The position numbers and the translations under genes were made by a program. This document shows, piece after piece, positions 1 through 5,863 of a stretch of DNA of 6,751 bases (within the stretch, counting starts at the first letter, position 1; every line of letters starts with the position of its first letter). The stretch comes from Armatimonadota bacterium (GTDB taxonomy: Bacteria; Armatimonadota; Armatimonadia; Armatimonadales; Armatimonadaceae): NCBI GenBank assembly GCA_014381035.1, contig JACMIS010000934.1:1-6751 (forward strand), in the 5' to 3' direction. Below the pieces are notes generated by a model. It saw only the letters and a program-made list of their open reading frames with translations. It made no database searches and had not been told where the DNA came from.

Positions 1-1019
1 GCGTCGCCATCGAAACACTTCTCACGCGCGGTCTTGCTGTTATCGCGGGTGAACTGACGACCGAAACCTACGTCGAAATCGCTGACGTGGTCCGCGAGAC
101 GATTCTTGAAGTCGGATACGACAGCACCGACATCGGATTCGACGGACGGACGACGGGCGTCACAATCGCGGTGCAAAAACAGTCCCCGGATATTGCGGCG
201 GGTGTTGACACCGGCGGCGCGGGCGACCAGGGTATGATGTTCGGCTTCGCCTGTGACGAGACCCCGGAGTTGATGCCACTTCCGATTACTATCGCGCACC
301 GATTGACCAGGATTCAGGCACAGTTGCGCCGTGAAAACCCCGAATTAGGACTGCGGCCGGACGCTAAATCGCAAGTCACCATCGCCTACAACCCCGACGG
401 CACCCCGTCGCACATTGACACACTGGTGCTATCCACCCAGCATTCCCCGAAACTGACACTCGCCGATGTTAAGTCGATTGTGGACGAGCATATTTTCGCC
501 CCGGTTTTAGCCGAATTTCCGCAACTGGTGACGGGAAACATCATCAAGCACGTCAACCCGACAGGCATCTTCGTGATCGGCGGTCCGCAAGGCGATACGG
601 GTTTAACCGGGCGCAAGATCATCGTAGACACGTATGGCGGCTTTGCTCGACACGGCGGCGGCGCGTTTTCCGGCAAGGACCCGACGAAGGTAGACCGTTC
701 GGCGGCATATGTGGCGCGTTATCTCGCCAAGCTGGTCGTTGCTGCGGGACTGGCGAAAAAGTGCGAGATTCAACTTGCCTACGCCATCGGCGTCGCACAG
801 CCCGTCTCGGTACGCGTGGATACGTTCGGTACCGGGACCGTGGCGGACCTGGAAATCAGCAAACGCCTGCAAGCGAAGTTCGATCTTACTCCGAAGGGCA
901 TCATTGATCTTCTCGACCTGCGCCGACCGATCTACCGCGATACAGCGCGAAACGGTCACTTCGGCAACCCGGCATTCTCCTGGGAGAATACGGCGCGATC
1001 CGCAGAATTGGCTGGTTAA
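1..1019 (+). CDS. metK: S-adenosylmethionine synthetase (methionine adenosyltransferase), 5' partial
   Basis: Makes S-adenosylmethionine from methionine and ATP, releasing phosphate and pyrophosphate; cytoplasmic, normally a tetramer. The reading frame is open from the window edge (first whole codon at 3) and begins inside the N-terminal domain ([10 protein letters not shown], matching the family's VACETLVxTG). About 40-50 residues are missing, including the GHPDK motif; 338 residues remain. The GTG at 87 is internal, not the start. Visible family signatures are GAGDQG followed by the [11 protein letters not shown] segment, [29 protein letters not shown], and the phosphate-binding loop GGGAFSGKD followed by KVDRSAAY. 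The protein ends in the usual GHFG...FSWE region, so the C-terminus is complete. The known active-site lysines and arginine in these motifs are present, so an active enzyme is expected. A small oddity is Ile in place of the common Cys in the VACET motif. It runs directly into murG. Identification is very secure. Confidence 0.97.
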   Translation, partial: VAIETLLTRGLAVIAGELTTETYVEIADVVRETILEVGYDSTDIGFDGRTTGVTIAVQKQSPDIAAGVDTGGAGDQGMMFGFACDETPELMPLPITIAHRLTRIQAQLRRENPELGLRPDAKSQVTIAYNPDGTPSHIDTLVLSTQHSPKLTLADVKSIVDEHIFAPVLAEFPQLVTGNIIKHVNPTGIFVIGGPQGDTGLTGRKIIVDTYGGFARHGGGAFSGKDPTKVDRSAAYVARYLAKLVVAAGLAKKCEIQLAYAIGVAQPVSVRVDTFGTGTVADLEISKRLQAKFDLTPKGIIDLLDLRRPIYRDTARNGHFGNPAFSWENTARSAELAG

Positions 1020-2216
1020 TTGAAATCGGTTCGCATTCTGGTCACCGGCGGGGGTACGGGCGGTCATGTATCGCCCGCGCTCGCCGTGGTGCAAACCCTG
1101 CGTGGTTGGGCGGAAACTCCGGACGCAACATTTGCGCCGGAGTTTTTGTATCTGGGGAGCGAAGCGGGGATCGAAGCGAAATTAGCCCGAGAAGCTGGGC
1201 TGACGTTCGCCTCGGTGTCCACCGGAAAACTACGTCGGTCCAGTAAAGGCGTACTCGGACTGCTCACCATGGCGAACTTACGGGATGCCCTCCGGGTTCC
1301 GGTCGGGGTCGGCGAATCGTTCGCAGCGGTGCGAACCTTCAAGCCAGATGTAGTTCTCGCGACGGGCGGCTACGTTTCCGTCCCACCGGTAATCGCGGCC
1401 GGGTTGTCCGGCGTTCCGGTGCTAATTCATGAACAAACGGTAACGGTGGGCTTGGCGAATAAAATCGCCGGTCGGTTCGCGAAACGGATCGCGCTTTCGT
1501 TCGCCGATTCGCTCAATGAATTGCCCCCTAATTTGCGGAAAAAAGCGGTTGTGACCGGTAATCCGGTTCGCGCCGCGATCTTCGGAGGTGATAGGCACCG
1601 GGCAATTCAACGCTACGGTTTGGATTCCGATCTGCCCTGCGTGTATGTGACCGGCGGAGCACAGGGCTCGCGAATCATTAACCGCGCTGTTGAAGAAGCT
1701 CTCACGGAACTACTCGATTTTTGCCGGATCGTCCATCAGTGCGGCAAGCAACCGGAAGGCACCGAGCAGGACCTCGACCGCCTGGCGATAGCCAAAGCCC
1801 AATTGCCCGACGACAAGAAAAAACGTTACTATGTGACTCCGTTCGTAGAAACAGGCGAGATCGGCGATCTTTTCGCGCTCGTTGATCTGATTGTAGGGCG
1901 TAGCGGTGCCGGGACTGTCACCGAAGTGTGCGCTCTGGGCAAACCGGCGATCTTCGTGCCACTGCAACCGGCATCCGGCGACGAACAAATGAAGAACGCG
2001 CAACGGCTGGTTCACGCCGGTGCCGCGAGTATTCTCATACAAGCAGACTGTGGTGGCAAAACGCTTCTACGGTCCGTAAGAGCGCAACTTTCCGACCGCA
2101 CAAAATTAGAGGCGATGGGCAACGCCGCACGAAAATTATCTACTCCGAATGCGGCGAACGATTTAGCGAGTGAGCTGATGCGGCTCGCGGACTCGTCATT
2201 TACGCCTCCTGAATAA
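1020..2216 (+). CDS. murG: UDP-N-acetylglucosamine--N-acetylmuramyl-(pentapeptide) pyrophosphoryl-undecaprenol GlcNAc transferase
   Basis: Transfers GlcNAc from UDP-GlcNAc to lipid I to form lipid II, the last cytoplasmic-face step of peptidoglycan precursor synthesis. The 398-residue product is a GT-B fold enzyme (GT28 family). The N-terminal domain holds the glycine loop GGGTGGH (10-16), GGYVSVPP (from 116) and HEQT (137-140). The C-terminal domain holds GGAQGSR (212-218), SGAGTVTE (295-302) and GDEQMKNA (about 320-327), which form the UDP-GlcNAc pocket. It is somewhat longer than E. coli MurG (355 aa), mainly through insertions near residues 30-40 and around 245-260. The start is TTG at 1020, immediately after the metK TAA. 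No other ATG/GTG/TTG lies before the glycine loop, and no good Shine-Dalgarno is seen, so translation probably depends on reinitiation after metK. murG is usually in the division/cell-wall cluster beside ftsW and murC; here it sits between metK and a two-component system. A MurG paralogue cannot be excluded. Confidence 0.95.
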   Translation: MKSVRILVTGGGTGGHVSPALAVVQTLRGWAETPDATFAPEFLYLGSEAGIEAKLAREAGLTFASVSTGKLRRSSKGVLGLLTMANLRDALRVPVGVGESFAAVRTFKPDVVLATGGYVSVPPVIAAGLSGVPVLIHEQTVTVGLANKIAGRFAKRIALSFADSLNELPPNLRKKAVVTGNPVRAAIFGGDRHRAIQRYGLDSDLPCVYVTGGAQGSRIINRAVEEALTELLDFCRIVHQCGKQPEGTEQDLDRLAIAKAQLPDDKKKRYYVTPFVETGEIGDLFALVDLIVGRSGAGTVTEVCALGKPAIFVPLQPASGDEQMKNAQRLVHAGAASILIQADCGGKTLLRSVRAQLSDRTKLEAMGNAARKLSTPNAANDLASELMRLADSSFTPPE

Positions 2217-2260
2217 GTCGTTCCGCAATGCATACCCGGAAAATTTGTCGGGAGGAGGGC

Positions 2261-2272
2261 AGGTAACTCTGG
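2261..2272 (+). repeat. 12-base sequence shared with the PEP-CTERM gene leader (copy 1)
   Basis: AGGTAACTCTGG occurs here, in the 113-base spacer before the histidine kinase gene, and again at 5851-5862 just before the PEP-CTERM gene. Both copies are preceded by GGG one or two bases earlier, and in both leaders the 8-mer TTGTCGGG lies upstream (2245-2252 and 5807-5814). A 12-mer pair is not rare in a window this size; only the shared leader location makes it notable. Function unknown. Confidence 0.35.
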
Positions 2273-2281
2273 GGGCAGGAA

Positions 2282-2318
2282 AACACTCAAAAAAAAGAAA
2301 ACAAGAGAGGGGAGTGTT
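2282..2318 (+). promoter_or_regulatory. Leader inverted repeat around a purine-rich stretch and possible ribosome binding site
   Basis: AACACTC (2282-2288) and GAGTGTT (2312-2318) are perfect 7-base inverted arms around a 23-base purine-rich loop. The only Shine-Dalgarno-like sequence, GGGGAG (2309-2314), overlaps the right arm and is 15 bases from the GTG start at 2330, which is longer than usual. A fold here could partly mask it. There is no T-run, so it is not a standard terminator. A 7-bp stem with a long loop is weak and may be chance. No convincing promoter was found in 2217-2329. Confidence 0.3.
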
Positions 2319-2329
2319 GTTCAAACGAA

Positions 2330-4570
2330 GTGAATACCGCCAATACAGAAAACCTGGAAACGATTCTTCGACAGCAGGAGAGCCTCCGCGCCGTCATCGA
2401 ATCCATCAGCCGTGAGTTGGAATTGCACCCCCTTCTCACGAACATTGTGCGCTACGCCTGTGAGCTGATCGGCGCGGACAACGGCACTATCGGTCTCATT
2501 GACGAGGATCGGATGGTGGGGCGCACAGAGGCGGTATATCAAATGCCAGACAGCGAACTTGGCGCGGTGATACGCCCCGGCATCGGTTTAGCGGGCAAGG
2601 TCTTGCTGACTCGAGAGGTGGTTTTGCTGGAGCGGTATGGCGAAGTGGAGCACCCCACACAGCTCGATCTGGTAGAAAACACGGTTGTCGGGCTTCCGAT
2701 TTTCTGGCACGGCAAAATGACCGGGTTCTTCGGAATCGGGGCGCGCCCCCCGCACCGTTTCGACGAACGGTCCGTGGAAATATTATCTCAGTTTGCCCGT
2801 CATGCGGCGATTGCGATCGAGAACGCCCGTCGCTACGCCCGCGAACAACGCCGTACGGAGCGATTCGCACTGATCGCTCGCATCGGAAGCATCATCACGG
2901 CGAATCTTCGTTTGGATGACTTGATACAAAACACCGCCGATGCGATTCACGAACTGCTCGGGTATCCGAATGTCGCCATTCCTTTGATAGATTCAACCGA
3001 TCCCGATCTCATGGTGTTACGTCATTTTGGCGGTCAATACAAGGAGTTCATGCGCGGGGAGTACCGTCTCCCACTTTCGAGCGGACTGATGGGAGCAGCG
3101 GCACGCGCAAGGCAAACGATTCTGGTGAACGATGTTTCCGCCGATCCGCGTCATATGCCGACCCCGGGAGCGGTCGGGATCAATGCCGAATTGGTAGTCC
3201 CGATTCTTCTTTCAGACCAGATATTCGGCGTGCTGAATGTGGAGAGTGGAAGTTCGTTTTCGGAGGAGGACGCCGCCATCCTGCGAATTGTTGCCGACCA
3301 ACTCGCCGTTGCAATCGAGAACGCCCGGCTTTTCAAAGGGAAGCAGGCTCTATTAGAGGAAACGCAACTGCTCTATTCGCTGAGCAGACGACTCAGTACG
3401 GCGATGGACGTAGAGGAAGTCGTTTATGCATACCTTGAACAGGTTGCGATGCGGGGGCGGTTCGCCTGCAACGTGTTGCTGTATGAAACGAATCATCAGG
3501 GGCAACGGACTTCGGCTGTTGTTCAAGGGAAATGGACGGAGCGAAAGGGCATTAAGGGACAAGGGAGGACGCTCCCGTTTGCCTCTGACGGGAGTGCATC
3601 CGGTTTGGACTCCGGTCAAACGGTGACGATTTCGGATAAAACGAACGACCCGCGTTGCGCTACCGCGTTACGCTTCCTCGCGGAAATTTTCGAGGAAGAA
3701 TCGCTGGCGCTAGTCCCGCTAATGGTGCGTGGACAATGTATCGGAGTTGTCGTTGTGAGCTCACCCAAATCGTATGCGTGGCAGGAGGAAGACCTGCAAC
3801 GGTATCAAGCGACAGCCGCGCAACTATCCACGGCGATTGACGGTCGTCGTCAGCAGACCCTGGTATATGACCGGGGGCAACAGGTAGCAGTCCTGGAGGA
3901 GCGGCAACGTCTTGCTCGTGAGTTGCACGACTCGGTAACTCAACTGCTGTTCAGCATGACGTTGATCGCGCAGACGCTGGGCTCCGCATGGCAACGCGAT
4001 CCGGCTGAGGGCGAACTGCGCGTGCAACGCTTGATGGAACTGAGCCAGTCGGCACTCGCGGAGATGCGTGATCTTTTGCAGGAACTTCGCCCGGTCGCAG
4101 GGGCAGCGGCTCCCGCATCGGGGATTCTCACGATCCACCGTGTCCGGAAAGATGGACTGCCCGCCGCCCTGACCGCGCTGGGTTTAGACGGCTCACGTGA
4201 CGGGCGGAAAGTGGTTGTGGACGCTTCCGGATACCAGAAGTCGCCAATCGAACAAGAGGAAACCCTTTTTCGCATCACGCAAGAAGCGTTGAGCAATGCT
4301 GCCAAGCACTCTCAGGCGCAAACAATCGATGTTCGCCTTTGCACAGTCGATCAGGTGACACGCCTGACAATCAGGGACGATGGCGTCGGCTTTCGTACCG
4401 ATAGCACGATCCGCACAAGTCCGGAACCGGGAAATGGAATGGGGCTCACCACGATGCGGGAGCGTGCCGAGGTGTTCAGGGGAACGTGCACCGTTACCTC
4501 GGAATTGGGAAAGGGGACCCAGGTGGAAGTCATCCTGCCAACGAGTGCTCACAAAGGAGTTTATCCATGA
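2330..4570 (+). CDS. Cytoplasmic triple-GAF sensor histidine kinase (HisKA_3 / NarL-partner type)
   Basis: Autophosphorylating histidine kinase, 746 residues, with no membrane segment or signal peptide, so a soluble cytoplasmic sensor. Three GAF-type domains come first: about 25-168 (ending AIAIENAR), 185-334 (ending AVAIENAR) and a more divergent third at about 348-506. A helical linker leads to a HisKA_3 dimerisation domain with the phosphoacceptor His533 in RELHDSV. The HATPase_c domain (about 640-738) has the N box ALSNAAKH (Asn656), G1 box DDGVGF (683-688) and G2 box GNGMGL (701-706). All catalytic parts look intact. Between ELRP (585-588) and the ATPase domain is an Ala/Gly-rich stretch that seems longer than usual. 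The GAF ligand cannot be read from the sequence; I see no clear phytochrome chromophore motif. The GTG at 2330 is the first possible start after an in-frame stop at 2264-2266, but its ribosome binding site is poor. The stop codon overlaps the next gene's ATG, so the two are co-translated partners. Confidence 0.92.
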   Translation: MNTANTENLETILRQQESLRAVIESISRELELHPLLTNIVRYACELIGADNGTIGLIDEDRMVGRTEAVYQMPDSELGAVIRPGIGLAGKVLLTREVVLLERYGEVEHPTQLDLVENTVVGLPIFWHGKMTGFFGIGARPPHRFDERSVEILSQFARHAAIAIENARRYAREQRRTERFALIARIGSIITANLRLDDLIQNTADAIHELLGYPNVAIPLIDSTDPDLMVLRHFGGQYKEFMRGEYRLPLSSGLMGAAARARQTILVNDVSADPRHMPTPGAVGINAELVVPILLSDQIFGVLNVESGSSFSEEDAAILRIVADQLAVAIENARLFKGKQALLEETQLLYSLSRRLSTAMDVEEVVYAYLEQVAMRGRFACNVLLYETNHQGQRTSAVVQGKWTERKGIKGQGRTLPFASDGSASGLDSGQTVTISDKTNDPRCATALRFLAEIFEEESLALVPLMVRGQCIGVVVVSSPKSYAWQEEDLQRYQATAAQLSTAIDGRRQQTLVYDRGQQVAVLEERQRLARELHDSVTQLLFSMTLIAQTLGSAWQRDPAEGELRVQRLMELSQSALAEMRDLLQELRPVAGAAAPASGILTIHRVRKDGLPAALTALGLDGSRDGRKVVVDASGYQKSPIEQEETLFRITQEALSNAAKHSQAQTIDVRLCTVDQVTRLTIRDDGVGFRTDSTIRTSPEPGNGMGLTTMRERAEVFRGTCTVTSELGKGTQVEVILPTSAHKGVYP
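4553..4559 (+). promoter_or_regulatory. Strong Shine-Dalgarno deciding the response regulator start
   Basis: AAAGGAG lies seven bases before the ATG at 4567, inside the last codons of the kinase gene. It fixes the start at 4567 rather than the upstream in-frame ATG at 4486. Together with the ATGA overlap it points to coupled translation, and possibly to more regulator than kinase because the kinase's own site is poor. Confidence 0.8.
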
Positions 4571-5208
4571 ATGCGCCGATCCGCGTCCTGATCGCAGACG
4601 ACCATGAGATCGTCCGCGAAGGACTTTATTTATTGTTATCGGAAGCCACCCAGGAAATCGACGTTGTCGGGCAGGCGCGACATGGTGCGGAAGCGGTGGC
4701 GATCGCCGCCGACTTGCAACCGGATGTGATCCTGATGGACTTGATCATGCCCGATATGGACGGCATTGAGGCGACACGCCGTTTGCGCGCTGCAGGTGTG
4801 GGAAGCAAAGTGATTATCCTGACCAGTTTTGTGGAAGGGGATCGGGTACGCGATGCGATCCAGGCAGGCGCGACGGGCTACCTCCTCAAAGATGTACTCA
4901 AGAACGACCTCATCAACGCGATTCGGTCGGCATTCGAAGGGAAACCAACGCTGCATCCCGTGGTGCAACAATATCTCATGCACCAGGTCACATCCCCTGC
5001 GCCACCTTCACCGTTCGCGATCCTCACCGAACGGGAAAAAGACGTTCTTCGGTTGCTGGCTACGGGGCATAGCAACAAGGAGATCGCGGTGCAACTTGCA
5101 TTGACTGTCGGCACGGTGAAGGGATATGTCAGTGCCATTCTATCGAAACTGGAAATGGCAGACCGCACCCAGGCAGCACTTTACGCAGTCAGTAATGGCT
5201 TGGTTTGA
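4567..5208 (+). CDS. NarL/FixJ-family response regulator (REC + LuxR-type HTH)
   Basis: DNA-binding response regulator of 213 residues, the usual NarL/LiaR size. The receiver domain (about 4-122) has the acidic pair Asp11-Asp12, phosphoacceptor Asp58 in LMDLIMPDMDG, switch Thr86 and Lys108 in GYLLKD, so it should be phosphorylatable. The LuxR-type helix-turn-helix (about 150-213) has LTEREKDVLRLLATG, SNKEIA and TVKGYVSAILSKL, ending in DRTQAALYA. The recognition helix reads TVKGYVS where TVKTHVS or TVKNHVS is common, which may alter target choice. Start at ATG 4567: good Shine-Dalgarno, and ATGA overlap with the kinase stop. HisKA_3 kinases pair with this regulator family, so the upstream kinase is the expected phosphodonor. 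Target genes are unknown; the inverted repeat just downstream (5240-5274) is a candidate site but nothing in the sequence proves binding. Confidence 0.95.
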   Translation: MNAPIRVLIADDHEIVREGLYLLLSEATQEIDVVGQARHGAEAVAIAADLQPDVILMDLIMPDMDGIEATRRLRAAGVGSKVIILTSFVEGDRVRDAIQAGATGYLLKDVLKNDLINAIRSAFEGKPTLHPVVQQYLMHQVTSPAPPSPFAILTEREKDVLRLLATGHSNKEIAVQLALTVGTVKGYVSAILSKLEMADRTQAALYAVSNGLV

Positions 5209-5239
5209 GTGTGGGAGAGCAGGGTATCCCCCTTGCCTA

Positions 5240-5274
5240 TTACTTTCGTCAGTCGGTCCCCCTGACGAAAGTAA
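5240..5274. repeat. Perfect 13-bp inverted repeat between the two regulator genes
   Basis: TTACTTTCGTCAG (5240-5252) and CTGACGAAAGTAA (5262-5274) are perfectly complementary, separated by nine bases. The arm centres are 22 bp apart, about two helical turns. As RNA it would form a stable hairpin 31 bases after the response regulator stop. No T-run follows on either strand, so it lacks the usual mark of an intrinsic terminator. It could be a U-less terminator, an mRNA-stabilising or processing hairpin, or a DNA operator for a dimeric regulator such as the NarL-type protein next door. Confidence 0.75.
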
Positions 5275-5312
5275 CTGTTCGCGATGATGAGACTTTGATA
5301 CTCTGAAGTTTC

Positions 5313-5699
5313 ATGAAATCGAATCCCGTAAAGGTTCTCCTGGTCGACGACAATCCGGCAGTGTGTGAGGCTTTACGCTGGGCATTGGAAGACACCTCAG
5401 ATTTCGTGGTGGTTGGAACGACGAACGACGGGGTGAGTGCCATTCAGTATGCCACGAACCTTGAACCCGATGTTGTCATTTTGGACATCGCCTTGCCGTT
5501 CCTGGATGGCTTCGCGGTAGCCCGTGCGCTCAAAAATTCCTTTCACGCACCGATCATTATCTTTCTCAGTATCCACAACACGCCGCGCTTCCGCCAAGAG
5601 GCCGTAGAAGCAGGCGGTGACGCGTTTGTGGAAAAATCTCTGGGTTGGTCGGTTCTCATCGCCCATATACGAAAAACCATCGCGCGAAGAACAATTTAG
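5313..5699 (+). CDS. Single-domain response regulator (receiver only)
   Basis: Receiver (CheY-like) protein of 128 residues with no output domain. It has the full phosphorylation set: Asp12-Asp13, phosphoacceptor Asp58 in VILDIALPFLDG, Ser86 at the switch position and Lys108 in AFVEKS. The N-terminal strand KVLLVDDN and the alternating strand/helix pattern are typical. The family acts by protein contact, as a phosphate shuttle or as a phosphate sink for a shared kinase; which applies here cannot be read. Start at ATG 5313: an in-frame TGA at 5304-5306 excludes a longer protein, though the ribosome binding site (GAAG, 5305-5308) is weak and close. It lies 104 bases after the NarL-type regulator on the same strand, so a common transcript is possible unless the intervening hairpin stops it. 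The gene ends cleanly and shows no lost helix-turn-helix in the following 160 bases, so it looks like a true stand-alone receiver rather than a truncated one. Confidence 0.9.
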   Translation: MKSNPVKVLLVDDNPAVCEALRWALEDTSDFVVVGTTNDGVSAIQYATNLEPDVVILDIALPFLDGFAVARALKNSFHAPIIIFLSIHNTPRFRQEAVEAGGDAFVEKSLGWSVLIAHIRKTIARRTI

Positions 5700-5713
5700 T
5701 GCGCCGATCACCC

Positions 5714-5756
5714 CCTATCAAAAGTTAGGGAAGCGATAGGACATAAGGTACTATCG
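5714..5756 (+). promoter_or_regulatory. Two mutually exclusive hairpins downstream of the receiver gene
   Basis: CCTATC (5714-5719) can pair with GATAGG (5735-5740), while CGATAG (5734-5739) can instead pair with CTATCG (5751-5756). The middle strand is shared, so only one stem can form. CCCCC (5711-5715) and GGGGG (5756-5760) add a third possible pairing. The layout resembles an attenuator or 3'-end processing structure, but no T-run or known riboswitch core is visible. Stems of six bases are short, so chance is possible. Confidence 0.3.
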
Positions 5757-5772
5757 GGGGCGTGTGCATCCC

Positions 5773-5781
5773 TGTTAAAAT
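5773..5781 (+). promoter_or_regulatory. Possible extended -10 promoter for the PEP-CTERM gene
   Basis: TGTTAAAAT fits the extended -10 pattern TGnTATAAT with one mismatch. No good -35 lies at the usual distance, which extended -10 promoters can tolerate. Transcription would begin near 5788 and give a leader of roughly 75 bases. TTGACG at 5785-5790 looks like a -35 but has no -10 at 16-18 bases. Confidence 0.3.
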
Positions 5782-5797
5782 CCCTTGACGCAACAAG

Positions 5798-5813
5798 CCG
5801 ACACTCTTGTCGG
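5798..5813 (+). promoter_or_regulatory. Small stem-loop in the PEP-CTERM gene leader
   Basis: CCGACA (5798-5803) and TGTCGG (5808-5813) form a perfect 6-bp stem closed by the four-base loop CTCT. It would sit near the 5' end of a transcript started at the promoter suggested above. It lacks a T-run and is too far from the start codon to mask the ribosome binding site directly. Confidence 0.4.
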
Positions 5814-5838
5814 GGACGAGACCGGGACATAAATCGTG

Positions 5839-5853
5839 TTCCCATGGGAAAGG
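5839..5853 (+). promoter_or_regulatory. Ribosome binding site overlapping a 12-bp palindrome
   Basis: TTCCCATGGGAA (5839-5850) is a perfect palindrome whose right half merges into GGGAAAGG (5846-5853), the likely Shine-Dalgarno ten bases before the ATG at 5864. In RNA a short TTCC/GGAA stem could cover part of it; in DNA it could be a dimer binding site. It supports ATG 5864 as the start over the in-frame TTG at 5807. Confidence 0.45.
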
Positions 5854-5862
5854 TAACTCTGG
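5851..5862 (+). repeat. 12-base sequence shared with the kinase gene leader (copy 2)
   Basis: AGGTAACTCTGG, identical to 2261-2272. Here it begins in the ribosome binding site region and ends one base before the start codon, whereas copy 1 ends 57 bases before its gene. The differing distance argues against a single translational role. Confidence 0.35.
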
Positions 5863-5863
5863 A

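Noticed and set aside
87..89. GTG as the start of metK
   Set aside because: The frame stays open to the window edge and the upstream codons match the conserved N-terminal MetK sequence, so the gene is simply cut by the window.
603..1094. 163-codon open frame on the minus strand
   Set aside because: It lies entirely over metK and the start of murG, both well supported, and its translation shows no recognisable domain.
4486..4566. Earlier ATG start for the response regulator
   Set aside because: The added 27 residues match nothing in the family and overlap the kinase's ATPase domain; ATG 4567 has a strong Shine-Dalgarno and begins just before the first receiver strand.
5240..5280. Standard intrinsic terminator after the response regulator
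   Set aside because: The stem is strong, but no T-run follows it in either direction; it is therefore listed as an inverted repeat of unknown role.
5760..5862. c-di-GMP-I (GEMM) riboswitch before the PEP-CTERM gene, suggested by GACGCAA and GGGGACGAG near a hairpin
   Set aside because: The conserved GGCAAACC and GGGACGCAAAGCC elements and their order around the P2 stem are absent; only loose word similarity remains.
5807..5863. Earlier TTG start for the PEP-CTERM protein
   Set aside because: It would put 19 polar residues before a clear signal peptide; ATG 5864 has a good Shine-Dalgarno and begins the signal peptide directly.
5700..5863. Sigma-54 promoter before the PEP-CTERM gene, as in PrsK/PrsR-controlled systems
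   Set aside because: No GG-N10-GC site with the expected TGGCAC...TTGC context was found.
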